From: Drosophila persimilis
Taxonomy: Eukaryota > Arthropoda > Insecta > Diptera > Drosophilidae
Assembly (NCBI RefSeq): GCF_003286085.1
Contig: NW_020825294.1
Span: 6,572,001 to 6,636,000, forward strand
Reading direction: 5' to 3'
DNA length: 64,000 bases
Shown: positions 37,791 through 49,128 of the stretch, piece after piece
Position numbering within the stretch: position 1 is the stretch's first letter
Layout: every line of letters starts with the position of its first letter
Translations under genes and position numbers: made by a program
The notes under the pieces: generated by a model
Database searches by the model: none
Told to the model about the DNA's origin: nothing
Seen by the model: only the letters and a program-made list of their open reading frames with translations

Positions 37791-39508
37791 TTTCATATAA
37801 ATATAGTCTCGATTTCGTTCGGTTTATCTTTATCTCCTAGCATGGAAATAGTCCCATCTATGATTGGAGACTCTAATCAAAGTAAATCCATATAGAATCG
37901 ATCACAGTCTTGCAGCAAATACAATATAAATACAAGCTCTGTTCCCTTCCAAAAATAAGAATCGAATCACCGATGGATATTGCTCTTATTACATTTTTCA
38001 AAAATAAACTACGAGTCCGATTCGGATGAATTTTTGAGAGTAGTCGTCCAAAAGAATGAACTACACGATAGTAATTCTCTTTTGAGGATAAGTGCTTATC
38101 AGACCACCTTCATAGGTAGTAACGCCCATAGATTTATTTGTTCAGCGTGGATTTTGAAAGTGGATTCAGGCTCCCTCTGAAAGTTTGGTTAAAAAGTCAG
38201 CCGCTCTCTTGACTACATTTTTAACGATAATCCCTTTTCCATGACTCGTTTTGGTCCAACAAATTGTTGATAATTCTTTGAAATCATTTCCTGGGTATCT
38301 AAATCTTCGACTCACTGTTGTTGGTGCTATCTTTCGTGCTTTTTGCGGATATTCTTCATATTCTTTGGAGCATGAAGCGGCATTAGAATAAAGGGCGACG
38401 TTTTTACGGTTGTCGCTCCGTAACCTCCACTCCCAGCGCTTCTCTAGGCTCAACGTTTTTCCACTCTTTTTGCCCTTCGACCTCTCTGTCTCTGTTTCCC
38501 GCTCCCCCCTCCAAAGCCCTCCTCCCAGTAAAATTGTCGCTTTACATGGCCGTTTAGTTGTGGCTCCGAGCCACCCAAAAAACTTGCACTTGTCCGCAGT
38601 TTCTCGCTCTCTCTCTCTCTCTCTCTCTCTGTCCCTTTCGTTGTCTATTTTTTTGTCTACTATTTTGGATTCTACTTCATCTTGTTTTCTGTGCTTTTCT
38701 GAAGGCCAACATGCGATAGTTGTTGCAAGAGTTGTGGTTGTTGGAGTTGTTGTTGTTGGAGTTGTTGTTGAAGTTGTTGAAGTTTTTGTTGCTTTTGTTA
38801 TCTAACATGTTTAATTCAAGGCGCGTCGCTTGGAATTAACAAGAAATTGTCTTTTGGCCAACCATAACCGCGTTGCAGGGGAGGGGAGGGGGGGTTCATG
38901 CACCAAGCCGTTGCATGCCGCACACAGCAAATTTACCGTGAAATTTTACTTCATTTTAGCTTCTTTTTTTTTGGTTGTTTTGATTTCTGTTTGACGAAAT
39001 AACTGTGATTACACTCTGCCTTTCCGCGCAGCTTTCTTTCTCCATCTTCCTCCATCTACCTCGCTGCTCTCTGCTCTGTTTCACTGGGAAATCGCTGTCA
39101 TTGGGTCTTTGCTTACATAAAACATGTCGCTTTGATTGCCGTCAACTGATACAACCTAATTACGGGCCAAGCCAGGCCAAGCCGAACCCCGGGCCCCAAA
39201 CCCCCCAAACCCCCCCACCGAAGCAGACCTTTTGTGGCAAAAACTGAAAATTTTTGATAACAAACCAAACATTGTGAAGGAAAACAAAGCGGAAGCATCG
39301 AATACTCTTCAGGAATGAGCAAGAGATGAAGAACAATCTGGAAGGAGCCAGGCGAACGTCTGGGAAGGTCTGGGAATCGGCTAGGAAGGTCTAGGAAGGT
39401 CTGGGAAGGTCTGGGAACGTCTGGGAAGGTCTGGGAATCGGCCAGGAACATGTCTAATAGCTACCACAAATCATTAAGGCACCCAAATGGATCTTCCAGT
39501 AAGTAGAG
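37791..39508. other. Interval with one ATG-less open frame and microsatellites
   Basis: On the minus strand 38453-38166 is open for 95 codons, with a basic, non-repetitive C-terminal half (RRFRYPGNDFKEL... ending LTKLSEGA) and AATAAA about 30 nt past the stop. It has no internal ATG and its first codon is TTG, so it could only be a terminal exon or a relic. CT repeats lie near 38605-38630 and GTTGTT repeats near 38720-38780. Near 39358-39445 an 11-bp GTCTGGGAAGG-type array is present. Confidence 0.35.
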
Positions 39509-39781
39509 ATGGTAATATCTTGTCATAGTGGCCCAATGGACACCAAGCCGAAGCCTGTTAGGCGCGGTTTCCAGGCTGTAACACAGACCGACCGAGGGGC
39601 GCTGCTGCATGACGTGCGAGGCGTTAAAGGCGTGCTTTATAATCTGAAAGCTCCCCCATTCAAAATACAACTAATAACCAATAGAAACATCAAAGATCCA
39701 TTGATCAACGGACTCTCAATCAAAAAATCAAAGAGGCATTGCCCTGAGCTACAGAGAGAAATTTCTAAACTTAATCTATGA
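39509..39781 (+). CDS. Candidate small basic protein (90 aa, or 81 aa from the second ATG), unrecognised
   Basis: The frame starts at an ATG at 39509, with a second ATG at 39536 that opens MDTKPKPVRRG. The product is basic, mixed in composition and free of low-complexity runs, unlike nearly every other frame in the window. There is no signal peptide, membrane helix or recognised domain. A Lys/Arg-rich stretch (SIKKSKRHC) lies near the C-terminus. Codon choice is unbiased, in contrast to kek1. No AATAAA follows closely. A GTAAGT sits 10 nt before the first ATG. It may be a young lineage-specific gene or a chance ORF. Confidence 0.25.
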   Translation: MVISCHSGPMDTKPKPVRRGFQAVTQTDRGALLHDVRGVKGVLYNLKAPPFKIQLITNRNIKDPLINGLSIKKSKRHCPELQREISKLNL

Positions 39782-41122
39782 ATTATATGAGCCCTGCCAT
39801 GATATATCTACGATCCTATCAAAGGGGTCCTACGATCCTAATCAGTCTACAAGTAGGAATCCTTAAGGATATCTCTAAGAGAGAGTGGTAATCCGGGTAT
39901 AATATTTATTCATAGTTTCAAATAGATTACAAATAAGTTCCTTTCCATATATGTACCATCTTTCCATCTTACTCTACGATCGATATATATCTATCCATAC
40001 CGATAGATTCCTACCCATCCCCTGGTTAAAGGTCTGCTTCCAGAAATGGCACCAAAAACCCATTATAATAAGGATCTTTAATCGGTTCCAGGCACTTTCT
40101 AGGCACAATTATAGCAGCCCCTGTGGAAAAGGGTATGGCAGCGCTTTAAACACCCCCACGACCCCGAGAATAACACCAAATCTGTTGGGGTCAGTCGGTG
40201 GCTGGGGCTGTGGCTGGGGCTGGGGCTGGGGCTGGAGGTCTGTATGTCAACCATTGTTGACAGACACAATCAAGCAATCAGAACCTAAAAACTTTAGCCC
40301 ATTGATAGGCATACGTATGCGTGTGTGTGGGGTGTAGAGGGTATGGTGTGGGTCTACCCTCTAGGCATAATCAAACACAGAAGGCTCTCGTACTAATGCA
40401 GTTAACAAACTTGCGGAAACCCCCACAAACCCCCCACAAACCCCCCACACAGAGAGACATGCGTGTGTGAGAGAGTCTTAAGTGCTACACACACACACAC
40501 ACACACAGAGAGACTCACTCTCTCTCAATGATGATGATGTATTGTGTGAGATGTGAATGTGATTAAATTTCCATAGCAGCTCGTCTTTCATGCCAATTTT
40601 CCATTAGTCCTCCCAGCATCTGTATGTGCGTGAGATGTGCGCCCCCACCCACGCCTCTCCCACACACACACACACTTAAAAGCACATCAAGGGGAAGGAA
40701 GGGACAGGGACAGGGACCAGAGGCAGGGCCATATGCTACTCTCTTACTCTCTGATGTTGGCTGCTGTGCCGCGTCAAAAAGTGATGATGAATAGTTTGTT
40801 TGATGTTACTTTGACCATTTCCATGATCAGCACAAAATAAACTCCATCTCTGGGCAAGTCCTGCTCTTGGGGAGCCCCTGATGAATGGGCCTGCCGGCTC
40901 TAAAGGGTTGACTTGAGAAATAGGCTAGTTAGGGGTGCGTGGTGAGGGGTGCGGCGTGCGGGGGGCTCCTGGGGGAGGCATTTCCGAGATTGCTGAACTG
41001 CTTTTGTGGGGGGAAGTGACTTGGCAACAAAGTAACCCAAAATATTACTTGTTTTGCCTGATGAATACATCGGAAGTGTTCTAATGTGTCAGGGAACCTA
41101 TGAATGTAGGCTCGTGGGGGGT

Positions 41123-41158
<36 letters not shown>

Positions 41159-41330
41159 GAATGGATTGGGTTTGGAGTTTGAGAATTCCAAACGATGATT
41201 TAATGAATGAAAAGTTGTGTATTTAATGTTGGTTTGGAAGCCAAGGCTGCTCAGGGGCCGTCAGGGGGCCGCTTACAGTAAGCTGTAGCCGGGAATTGAC
41301 TATTAACAGAGGCTGTTAAGGGGGAGAAAA
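39782..41330. other. Non-coding interval ending in a 35-G tract
   Basis: No gene is recognised. GGGGCT repeats lie near 40203-40235, CCCCCCACAAA repeats near 40420-40450, CA runs near 40487-40506 and 40660-40675. An exceptional G tract runs from 41123 to 41157 with near-continuous G from 41116. Confidence 0.5.
41123..41157 (+). repeat. Uninterrupted run of about 35 G
   Basis: Thirty-five consecutive G follow GGGGGGT at 41116-41122. It is the longest homopolymer of the window and lies 200 bp left of the GAAGCGGTAACA minisatellite. Such tracts are prone to length error in assemblies, so the exact length is uncertain. It could form G-quadruplex or triplex structures. Confidence 0.85.
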
Positions 41331-41581
41331 GGTAACAGCAGCGGTGAAAGAAGCGGGAACAGCAGCATAAACAGAAGCGCTAACAGAAGCGAGAGCAGAA
41401 GCGGTTACAGCAGCAGCAATAGAAGCGGGAACAGCAGCGCTAACAGAAGCAATAAGGGGATCGGTAACAGAAGCGGTAACAGACGCGATTACAGAAGGAA
41501 TAACATAAGCGAGAACAGCAGCGGTAGCTAAAGCGGGAACAGAAGCGACGGCAGAAGCGGTAGTTGAAGCAGTAACAGCAG
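41331..41581. repeat. 12-bp GAAGCGGTAACA minisatellite, left part
   Basis: Degenerate 12-bp units close to GAAGCGGTAACA run to 41581 and then stop at the R1-type insertion. The same array resumes at 43556. The 11-bp word AGGCTGTTAAG lies just outside both outer ends (41310-41320 and 43720-43730). The minus-strand frame is open and reads as Val/Ala/Ser/Thr repeats, but this follows from a unit length divisible by three. Confidence 0.85.
41569..41581. repeat. Target-site duplication of R1-type element, left copy
   Basis: GCAGTAACAGCAG here is identical to 43556-43568 on the other side of the insertion. Because the target is a 12-bp tandem repeat, part of this identity could come from neighbouring array units rather than from duplication. 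Confidence 0.65.
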
Positions 41582-42065
41582 AATGAATCTGATCTCTCAG
41601 CTTTATTTTACGTGGCGGTTCCTCAGGGAGGGATTTCAACCACGGCGTCTAATGCTTATTTGCAGCTTAGCCTCGATTAGTGCGATATATTTACATATAT
41701 CACGCCATCACGCACCACCGCTACATACGCAGGAACCTGGTACAATGCGCCAGTTTGCGCCCCTAAAAAGAAGCTATAGCTATGTACATAGCGACTCTTC
41801 TGGTACCAATTGAAAGTATCCTGGTCGGGCATACAATCCCCCTTGGTGAGGGGCGAGGTGTATCTAACACGTCTTCCGATCTATGGGTCTCGGCACCCGG
41901 TTGAGAGCGCAACTCCACGAGGAGCCTAGCGGCTCTCCCCGCGTAACGTTTGGGTATCAACCACAGCCACCACGATACTCCCACTAGGGGGCCGACCTCA
42001 ATGTGCAGCCTTGGAACTGCACAACCCGTGGTACCGATCTTAAGGACACAGCTCGATCCTCCCTT

Positions 42066-42850
42066 TTAGCCCCGACCGGCCTGGATAGGGAATCCACCCA
42101 GCCCGTGCGCCGCTTGCGCATTCAGCAGCTGCTGTCGCCTGGAGAACGCCAGTCCGGCGAACCTGTCGAGAGTCCGCATTCTCTCCTGAGAAGCCGTCAC
42201 ATCGGAGAAGGTCCAGTCGCCATCCGTGTACTGCACTCCAAGTCCATCGAGGTCTCGCAAGTCTGTATAGAGGGGACAAGCACATAGGAAGTGCTGCCAA
42301 TCCTCGCGTTCTGCGCCGCATAGACATGCTGGCGTGTCGCTAAGGCTTCTTCCATGCAGAAATGCATTGAGCGATCCGTGGCCCGTCAGCAGGAACCCAG
42401 CGCACAGCGTGAAGCCAAACCTTCGTTCGCTGTAGACGAAGCCTGCGTTCGGGATGAAGCGGTGCGTCACCCGTCCTGGGGAGTCACCATCATCCCATCT
42501 GCGTTGCCACTCGCACAACAGGTCTTCGTCTAGTCGCGCCATCTTCTGCTTCCAGCTAAGATTTGCCAAATCTTCGCCGTACAGCCAATCGCTCTCCTCC
42601 AGCGGATAGTCACGCTTTAGTTTGAAGCTGATTGCCAGGCGTCTGGCAACCAGATCAAACGGGGGGGCTCCAGCTAGTACTTGCAGCGCTATGGTGGACA
42701 CTGTTCGGCATACCGGTAGGCATCCAATCAGGACGATCCTTTGGCACGCAAGCAGATGCCTCCTGGCAACCACTTGCGTCGTCGTCACGATAGACCAAAC
42801 CGAGGCACCAAATAGTGCACAGGGCACCATGAGTCCGGCATATATTGTCC
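42066..42850 (-). pseudogene. R1-type ORF2 C-terminal domain, separate frame
   Basis: This is the continuation of the retrotransposon ORF2 after the frameshift. It opens with TIYAGLMVPCALFGASVW, a conserved post-RT stretch. It ends in a Cys/His cluster (CLCGAERED...HFLCACPLY), as seen in R1, TRAS and related elements, before the stop at 42066. The join to the RT block is displaced by one base near 42848-42856, most simply a single-base deletion. A sequencing error at this site is the alternative. Confidence 0.85.
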
Positions 42851-43555
42851 GCTGAGTCCCCAGTCGACCCGCAGTACGCGCGAAAATGCCCCTACGACTC
42901 CGGTCAGCTTATCACGCAAGCCCGTGATGTGCGGGAGAAAACTCAACCGCTCGCCGACCGTGATGCCTAGGTACCGATACTTGCGCTTATATGGCAGGCT
43001 TGCTCCAGCAAACCGTACCACTGGCGGCCGTCTAAGTATGCCTTTGAGCAGCATGATCGCCGTCTTGCTAGTTGAAACGGCAACGCCGACTTCAACTCCC
43101 CAAGCGCCTACGATGGACATTAACTCACCTCCTTTTTGTTCGAGCTCTGCTCGGGCATTCCCTTCGATGAGGAGGAGCAAGTCGTCAGCATACGCGCTGA
43201 GCGCACCAAGGGGCTCTAAGCGCTGGAGCAACACGTCCATTAAGATGTTCCATATAAATGGACCACTTATGGACCCCTGCGGGCAACCTCTTGTCACCGG
43301 AACAGTGGCTACTCCATGCCTACTGACGATGCTCGCACTCCGGCCGGAGAAGAAACTTCGCCACAAGCTTGCTTCTCGGCATCCCAGCTCAAGGAGGCGG
43401 CGTAGTGCAGCATTCCACTCAACGTTGTCGAAGGCTCCCTTGAAATCCACGAAGACTCCGAGCACGTATTTCGACCGGCTGGCCGAAACAGTACTCACGA
43501 CGTGTTTCCAAGCATCCTCCACACAACGTCCTTGGCGAAAGCCAAATTGCCATCT
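42851..43555 (-). pseudogene. R1-type reverse transcriptase fragment (truncated at 5' end)
   Basis: The minus-strand frame runs from the left truncation point to the frameshift near 42850. Visible motifs in order are QFGFRQG, the catalytic FVDFKGAFDNVEW block, the GCPQGSISGP block, AYADDLLLLIEG with the YADD active site, and the YRYLGITVGE thumb motif. The RT core is conserved from motif 2a onward. Reading past the shift in this frame meets a stop after about 20 unrelated residues. It needs the lost upstream half for function. Confidence 0.88.
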
Positions 43556-43728
43556 GCAGTAACAGCAGCGGGAACAGAAGCTGCAACCGAAGCACGAACA
43601 GCAGCGGTAGCCGAAGCAGTAACAGCAGCGGTAGCCGAAGCGATAAGGGGATCGGTAATAGACGCGATTACAGAAGAGGGAACAGAAGCGCTAACAGAAG
43701 CAATAACAGAAGCGGTCACAGGCTGTTA
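43556..43728. repeat. 12-bp GAAGCGGTAACA minisatellite, right part
   Basis: Continuation of the array at 41331-41581. A longer phrase GATAAGGGGATCGGTAA followed by AGACGCGATTACAGA occurs in both halves with small differences, so the array had a higher-order unit before the insertion. The second copy of the 13-bp duplication occupies 43556-43568. Confidence 0.85.
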
Positions 43729-43730
43729 AG

Positions 43731-46700
43731 CTGCTGTATAAACACAGCTTTTGCTCTGTATCTCCCGTATCTTCCGTATTTTTCAACAGATTAGTGGCTA
43801 GAAAAATTGACCAATAATATATATATTTTTTTAAATTATTTCAAGCAAAATATTTGCCAAAGATTTAGAAATTTTGTATACACTGTACCAAGAAAAGGAA
43901 AAACAATGTATAGAACTATTTTAAGCCATCAAATATTACCCTTTTCCACCAATTTGGTTAGCCAACAGCCACTTCGCTGCAGCCACATGAAACCAATTTA
44001 AACCATTAATTGATAAGAAGCCAGCGCCACTTGAGGATTCCCCCAAACCCATCATCGATCTCTCCTAGAAGCCGTGGAAGGACTGGCAGCTCCTCGAAAC
44101 AATTAAATGCTTAGCTCGACAAAAGTCTGCGGTTCGCATTAAATCATCAGTCTGCTGTTGACTTTGGATCCCATACCGTCTGTCCCCAAGCGAAGCGCTG
44201 AATAATTTACATAAGCAGCGACCACAGACTGCAGCTCCAGACCCAGTCGGAGGACCGACCTGAGATCCTTGCTGCTGGCGACAAAAGAGGATGCCAAATT
44301 AAAGCCAAAAACCCATGCAGGCAAATCCCTCAACCAGACCTCAAACCCTCCCCCCCCCCCCCCCCCTCTCAACTCCCTCCCCATCCGAAAAATAAAGCCA
44401 ACCCAACAAATATCCCTCTTAGGATTCTTTGTTTTTCGCTGCGGTTTTTCTTCACTTTTTTCTGTCGCTTCGGATTTTTCTTCTTTTTTTTGTTGTTGTT
44501 GTTGTTCCTCCTTTTGTGTTTTGTGTTTGCCGTTGCTCAGATGTTTTGTTTGGATTTTCGTGCATTCACTTGTGGAATTTTCGTGCTGTTGACTCGGCAA
44601 CGCATATGAATGTATGTCTCCCGGAGAGCCATACTCTCCGTACTCCCCATACTATCCCATACCATCCCATCCCCCACCCTCCTAGTACACCCTTTTTGCA
44701 TTTGCGGGTACTGTGCATATGTGTTGGCGCATACATAAACTATGGCAAGCCACCGACCGACCCACCGACCGACCCACCGACCGACCCACGAAGGCATAAC
44801 AATGACAAAAGAACGCATTTCTGCTCCCCCCTCCACCCCCTAAAAAACTCTCATCTACCCATCAGATACACCCCCGCCCCACCCCCCCTTCTCTATCTCG
44901 GTGGCATGGCAGGGCTCCCTGTTCCTGGCTGGTTTATTATGCAAAAGTTATGCAAAGATAAGCAAAACTATGAGCAACGACAGCAGCTCGCTGGCCAACA
45001 ACAAGAACCAGCCCAGCCTTCGAGTCGATAAAGCGACCAAAAAAATACCTAATGCCAGAGGTTTTGGGCACTCAAAATTAATAGAAAATCGTGGAACCTG
45101 GCCAAGATCATATCAGTCATGTTTTTTTCATTCTTCTGGAATTTAGGTATTAATTCATTATAATAAATAATATTATATAATTTTGTATTTAATTATAATA
45201 CAATTTTTAATTATTATAATTTTTAAAATTTTATAATATTATTCAATATAATAAATTAATATCAAATCCAAGCCGCAATAATAATTATCATATAATTATC
45301 GTATAATAATAAAATATCACTCATACAAACCAAACCCTGTCTCTAAATTTAAGTGAGGAAGTTCCTTAAAGGACTCCTTGGGTGTGATCAGGGATCTGTG
45401 AAGTTATTAAGAAGTACGAAAACAAGGCAAAAGTGGAGAAACACCTACCCAAAATATACTCAAAATATCACTTACGGGTATTCAGAGACTCCAACGTCCA
45501 CCCCTAGAAACGATGGTTGTATCTCCTCCTTGGGTCTAAAAATACACCCACTTCTAGACCCCATGGTTAATAATAGAACACAAAATTTTACTTCTGGATG
45601 CCTCATTGTTGAATCATTTAAAAGACTTGGTTCTTAAGAATAAAATTTAGTTCAAGCTCAGAAATATCTAGACTTTTCTCTGAAGCTCTTAAGACCATTC
45701 ATAATTTGAATAGAAATTTCTACCCACGAAATTCTTAAAATTTAGAGAGTTATCTTTTAAAACCTTAAGAGTGGAGTAGGAATACTTTCCAATACGAATT
45801 TTTTCTCCTGAGGCGCGTCGAGCGTCTATCTACATACCTTTCATGTGGCCATAACTTTGGTATTTTCCTAGAGTGGCCGTACATTTATGGATTATTTATT
45901 CTGGTTATAATTTTCACTAATTAGCTGGGGATCCATTATTGGCTGGAGAGAGGTTATCCTACCACAAAACTGTTGGTTTTTTTCCCCTTAAACATTTTCT
46001 TTGAGTGCAAATGAGTTTTATCTATGGAAGACACTATAATTTGTACATTTTTGGTGCTGTAGATTGTAGAGTTTCCAGTGTTAAAGCCCCGGAATTTGCT
46101 ATAAGGTTTTAATTTCAGTTGAGCTAGAATTAATAGCTGCGGTTTCTAATGTGTTTGATCAAAATTAATAAATAGCTTTAAAAACGTGTCCTGGAAACCA
46201 CAAACTTTCTTGCTTTATTAACAATGAATCAATCTATGCACAAAAAATTGTTTCATATTAATCGGTGAGTTGGTTAAAAAGATATAGCGGTTGACTTTGG
46301 AAAATTGTTGAGCCTATTCAGTTGAGCGGCATTGTATATTGTAGAGAATGGAGATTGATCGGGCTGTCTATTGTTCTTATATCCATTATCGGCTCGAAGT
46401 TCTTTGGAACAACACGACAAATCCCCAGAATCTCTGTATTTTTTTTTTATTTTATATATATTTTTTAAAATTTTTTTTTATTTTTATTTTTTTTTTAATT
46501 AGTTTTTTTTCACAATTCTTTTCATTATAATTTTTTTTTAAATTTAAACTTTTTTCTTGTTATAATTTTGTTTTTATTTTAATTTTTTTTTATATATTTT
46601 TTTTTTAATTTTAATTTTTTTTTTAATTTTGAATCTTTTTGTATTTTAATTTTTTATTGTTTTTTATTGTAATTTTAATTCTTTTAATCAGTTTTTTTTA

Positions 46701-48949
46701 TCACTATTTTTTTAATTTAATTTTTTTTTTATACCAAATGTTTGCTTGTTATAATTTTGTTTTTACTTTTAATTTTTTTTATATTTTTTTTTAAATTTTA
46801 ATTTTTTATTTTTTTTTTATTTTTTTATACTTTTTTTTTATTTTAATTTTTTATTTTTTTTTTGTATTTGATTTTATTATAAATCAAATCTTTGTTTACA
46901 AAAAAAATAATCCCTGTATTTATAAGCTCAACCCGCAAAATACGAACGCTGTTTCAACGTAAAAAAAAAATATATATATATACAAAATACATAGTAATGT
47001 TTTTAATTTTATTATAATTAGGATTGTATGTTTGATTGTATTTTTGTTTATCAAATAATATCACTGATACAAATGATGTTGTTTGCTGTTACTAAAAAAT
47101 AATAGTCATACCTCACCACAAAACCAATACACCCAAAGGATTCCAGCCCGATTAGCAGGTACAAATACTACCCATACTGCCAGCCATAGCCCCTCCCCCT
47201 ACCCCTCCCTCCACCCCTCTACTCAGGCCCTTCCATAGTCAAAAGACAAACGGGTTTGGGTTATTTTTGTTGTTGTTTATCCTTTTTTTTGGGGCTTCAA
47301 GTTGGTTATATACATACATATTTTTTTTTTGCATTCAGTTGGTAGTTGTTGTTGTTGTTGTTGTTGATTTGGTGGGAAGTCGGGCAGCTGTTGTGGGACA
47401 CCCACCAAGTCATTCAAGTTAATTGTGCGGCCAAATGCAAAAATCAACTTTTTTCCAAGTTCAACGGCAGGGGGGGGAGGGAGGGGGCTCGTCGGTACCT
47501 CGTGAACGAAATGGACACTTAAACTCTAATCGAAAAACTTTTACCCATATACAAGTCACTTTAAAATGCGCTTAATTTGATCAGCGTGAGGCGATTGTCG
47601 TCAGAGAGTGGAGTATCCTTGCCCCCTCCCCCCCCCGAGTCCTTCCCCCCCTTTCGTAGATTACCATAATGAGCTTCGAGAGGACCCCCGGACAGTTATA
47701 AACTTGTTACTGCCATTCGACTACAATTTGTTTGAGTGTTTGGCTTCCATTCTTCTGCTTTTTCAAAAATGGGCCCAATGGTGCGGAAATTGTGATAACG
47801 GACGGACAGGAGGGGGAATCTCTGGGGCTTCGATTCGAGCGGGGAATGTGTTAAAGTTTATTAATTGCAAGGAATACCCGTAGCCTCTATCCCCCCCAGC
47901 CCAAGCCCCAGCCCCCTGCGCCTGCACAATCCCATCTGCTGTTTGTGACAACATCAAGTGTTTCATTCGGGGTTTTTTTCTTGGGGAGTGAGAGCGAGTC
48001 AAGTGCACACTTCTGGCTCGCTCGCTCGCCCACGCATCCGTCCCTTTTGGTCGGTGACAACATTTTGTGGCAGAGCACTTGACGCAGAGCCAGGGCCAGA
48101 GGCCTGCAACTGCCTCGACTCGTTCAATTGAAAAATTAAGCAGCCACTTTGTCAAAATGTTGTTTCAATGGGTAGAACCCCCGTCCGCCCCCCCTCCTTT
48201 GGGTCAAACCTGTCTCTCTTTTGGGGGCTTTAATTGTCGGCATCTGTGGCTGACATGTAAATGCAAAAGGTTCTTCAAAAAGCCGGCTGCAGTGCTTGAT
48301 GGAGCATACTCGTTTGGCACTTATTACATTGGCATCTGCGTATGGTTTTGGCGTTTATTGATGCAAATTTCCCCCCAACCCCACCGCCCCCCAAATGCTG
48401 ATCTCTAGCCTGTGACTCCCCCAGCCCAATTGACGTCTAACGTCGAACACAAGTGCGCCGAGCGCTGATTAGGGTTGGGTCCTTGTCTCCGAGCCAATTC
48501 CGAGCCAATTCCGACCCTGTTCCTGTCATTGCCACCGTTGTCAAAAAACCGGCGAAACCTTTTTCTTTTTTTTTTTTCTTTTGCCCACCTCCTGCCACTC
48601 CCCCCCCCCCCCCCCTCGAAAGCTTATGGCCATGGCAACAGCATTTTTTAATCGTCTTATTTTTGTGTGCAGTTTTTGTATTCGATTTGAGTTGACATTA
48701 ATGGGCACTCGGAGGTGTCGCCGCTGGCAGCAATTGGCAAACACTCGTCGGCCTCGTTTAGCATATTAAATGATTTCTTTTTTTTTTTGTATACAAATAA
48801 ATCAAGAGGATTGATTTTTTCAATTGAAAATTATACAAGAAATTATTTTAAAATATTTTAAATTAAATTTAATGTTTTCAGGCAGTTTTTAGAGGCTGGA
48901 AAAAGGTTTATGGTTCGGGGACTGGCTTTTAAAGTAAAAACTGGTGAGT
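43731..48949. other. Non-coding interval
   Basis: No gene is supported. It contains a run of 17 C at 44350-44366, three CCGACCGACCCA units near 44753-44790, A/T-rich sequence at 45160-45330, CT/GT-rich patches and a GTTGTT run near 47345-47365. A C-rich run lies near 48600-48614. The 94-residue plus frame at 45353 begins with GTG and has no domain. Confidence 0.45.
46440..46900. repeat. T-rich low-complexity block
   Basis: About 460 bp of TTTTTTAATTTTAATTTTT sequence. The phrase TTGTTATAATTTTGTTTTTA followed by TTTTAATTTTTTTTATAT recurs near 46556 and 46748, showing a duplication of about 190 bp. There is no gene. Confidence 0.75.
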
Positions 48950-49128
48950 AATTTTTATTTAAATAATCTATTTATATATATTATTATATTATATTATATT
49001 ATTTCTAATTTTTATTTATATTACATTTGTTATATAATTATTATAATTTATTTATAATTTATATTTATGTTTATATTTATTATAATTTGTAATTATATTT
49101 ATTTATATTATATTATTTTACTTATAAT

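Larger units (their letters stand above)
41582..43555 (-). mobile_element. 5'-truncated R1-clade non-LTR retrotransposon
   Basis: A 1,974-bp insertion on the minus strand interrupts the 12-bp minisatellite and is bounded by 13-bp direct repeats. It starts abruptly inside the reverse transcriptase domain at QFGFRQG, lacking ORF1, the endonuclease and the N-terminal RT. It ends with about 480 bp of 3' UTR, an AATAAA close to the end and no poly(A) tail. The RT motifs and the C-terminal Cys/His cluster match the R1 clade, which includes members specific for rDNA, telomeric or microsatellite targets. One frameshift separates the two coding blocks, so this copy is dead. It was made by target-primed reverse transcription that stopped early. 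Confidence 0.88.

Noticed and set aside
41316..41639. Val/Ala/Ser-repeat protein on the minus strand
   Set aside because: It is a reading of the 12-bp GAAGCGGTAACA array running into the retrotransposon 3' end.
45353..45637. 94-residue plus-strand frame
   Set aside because: It starts with GTG, has no ATG near the start, no domain and no surrounding signals.
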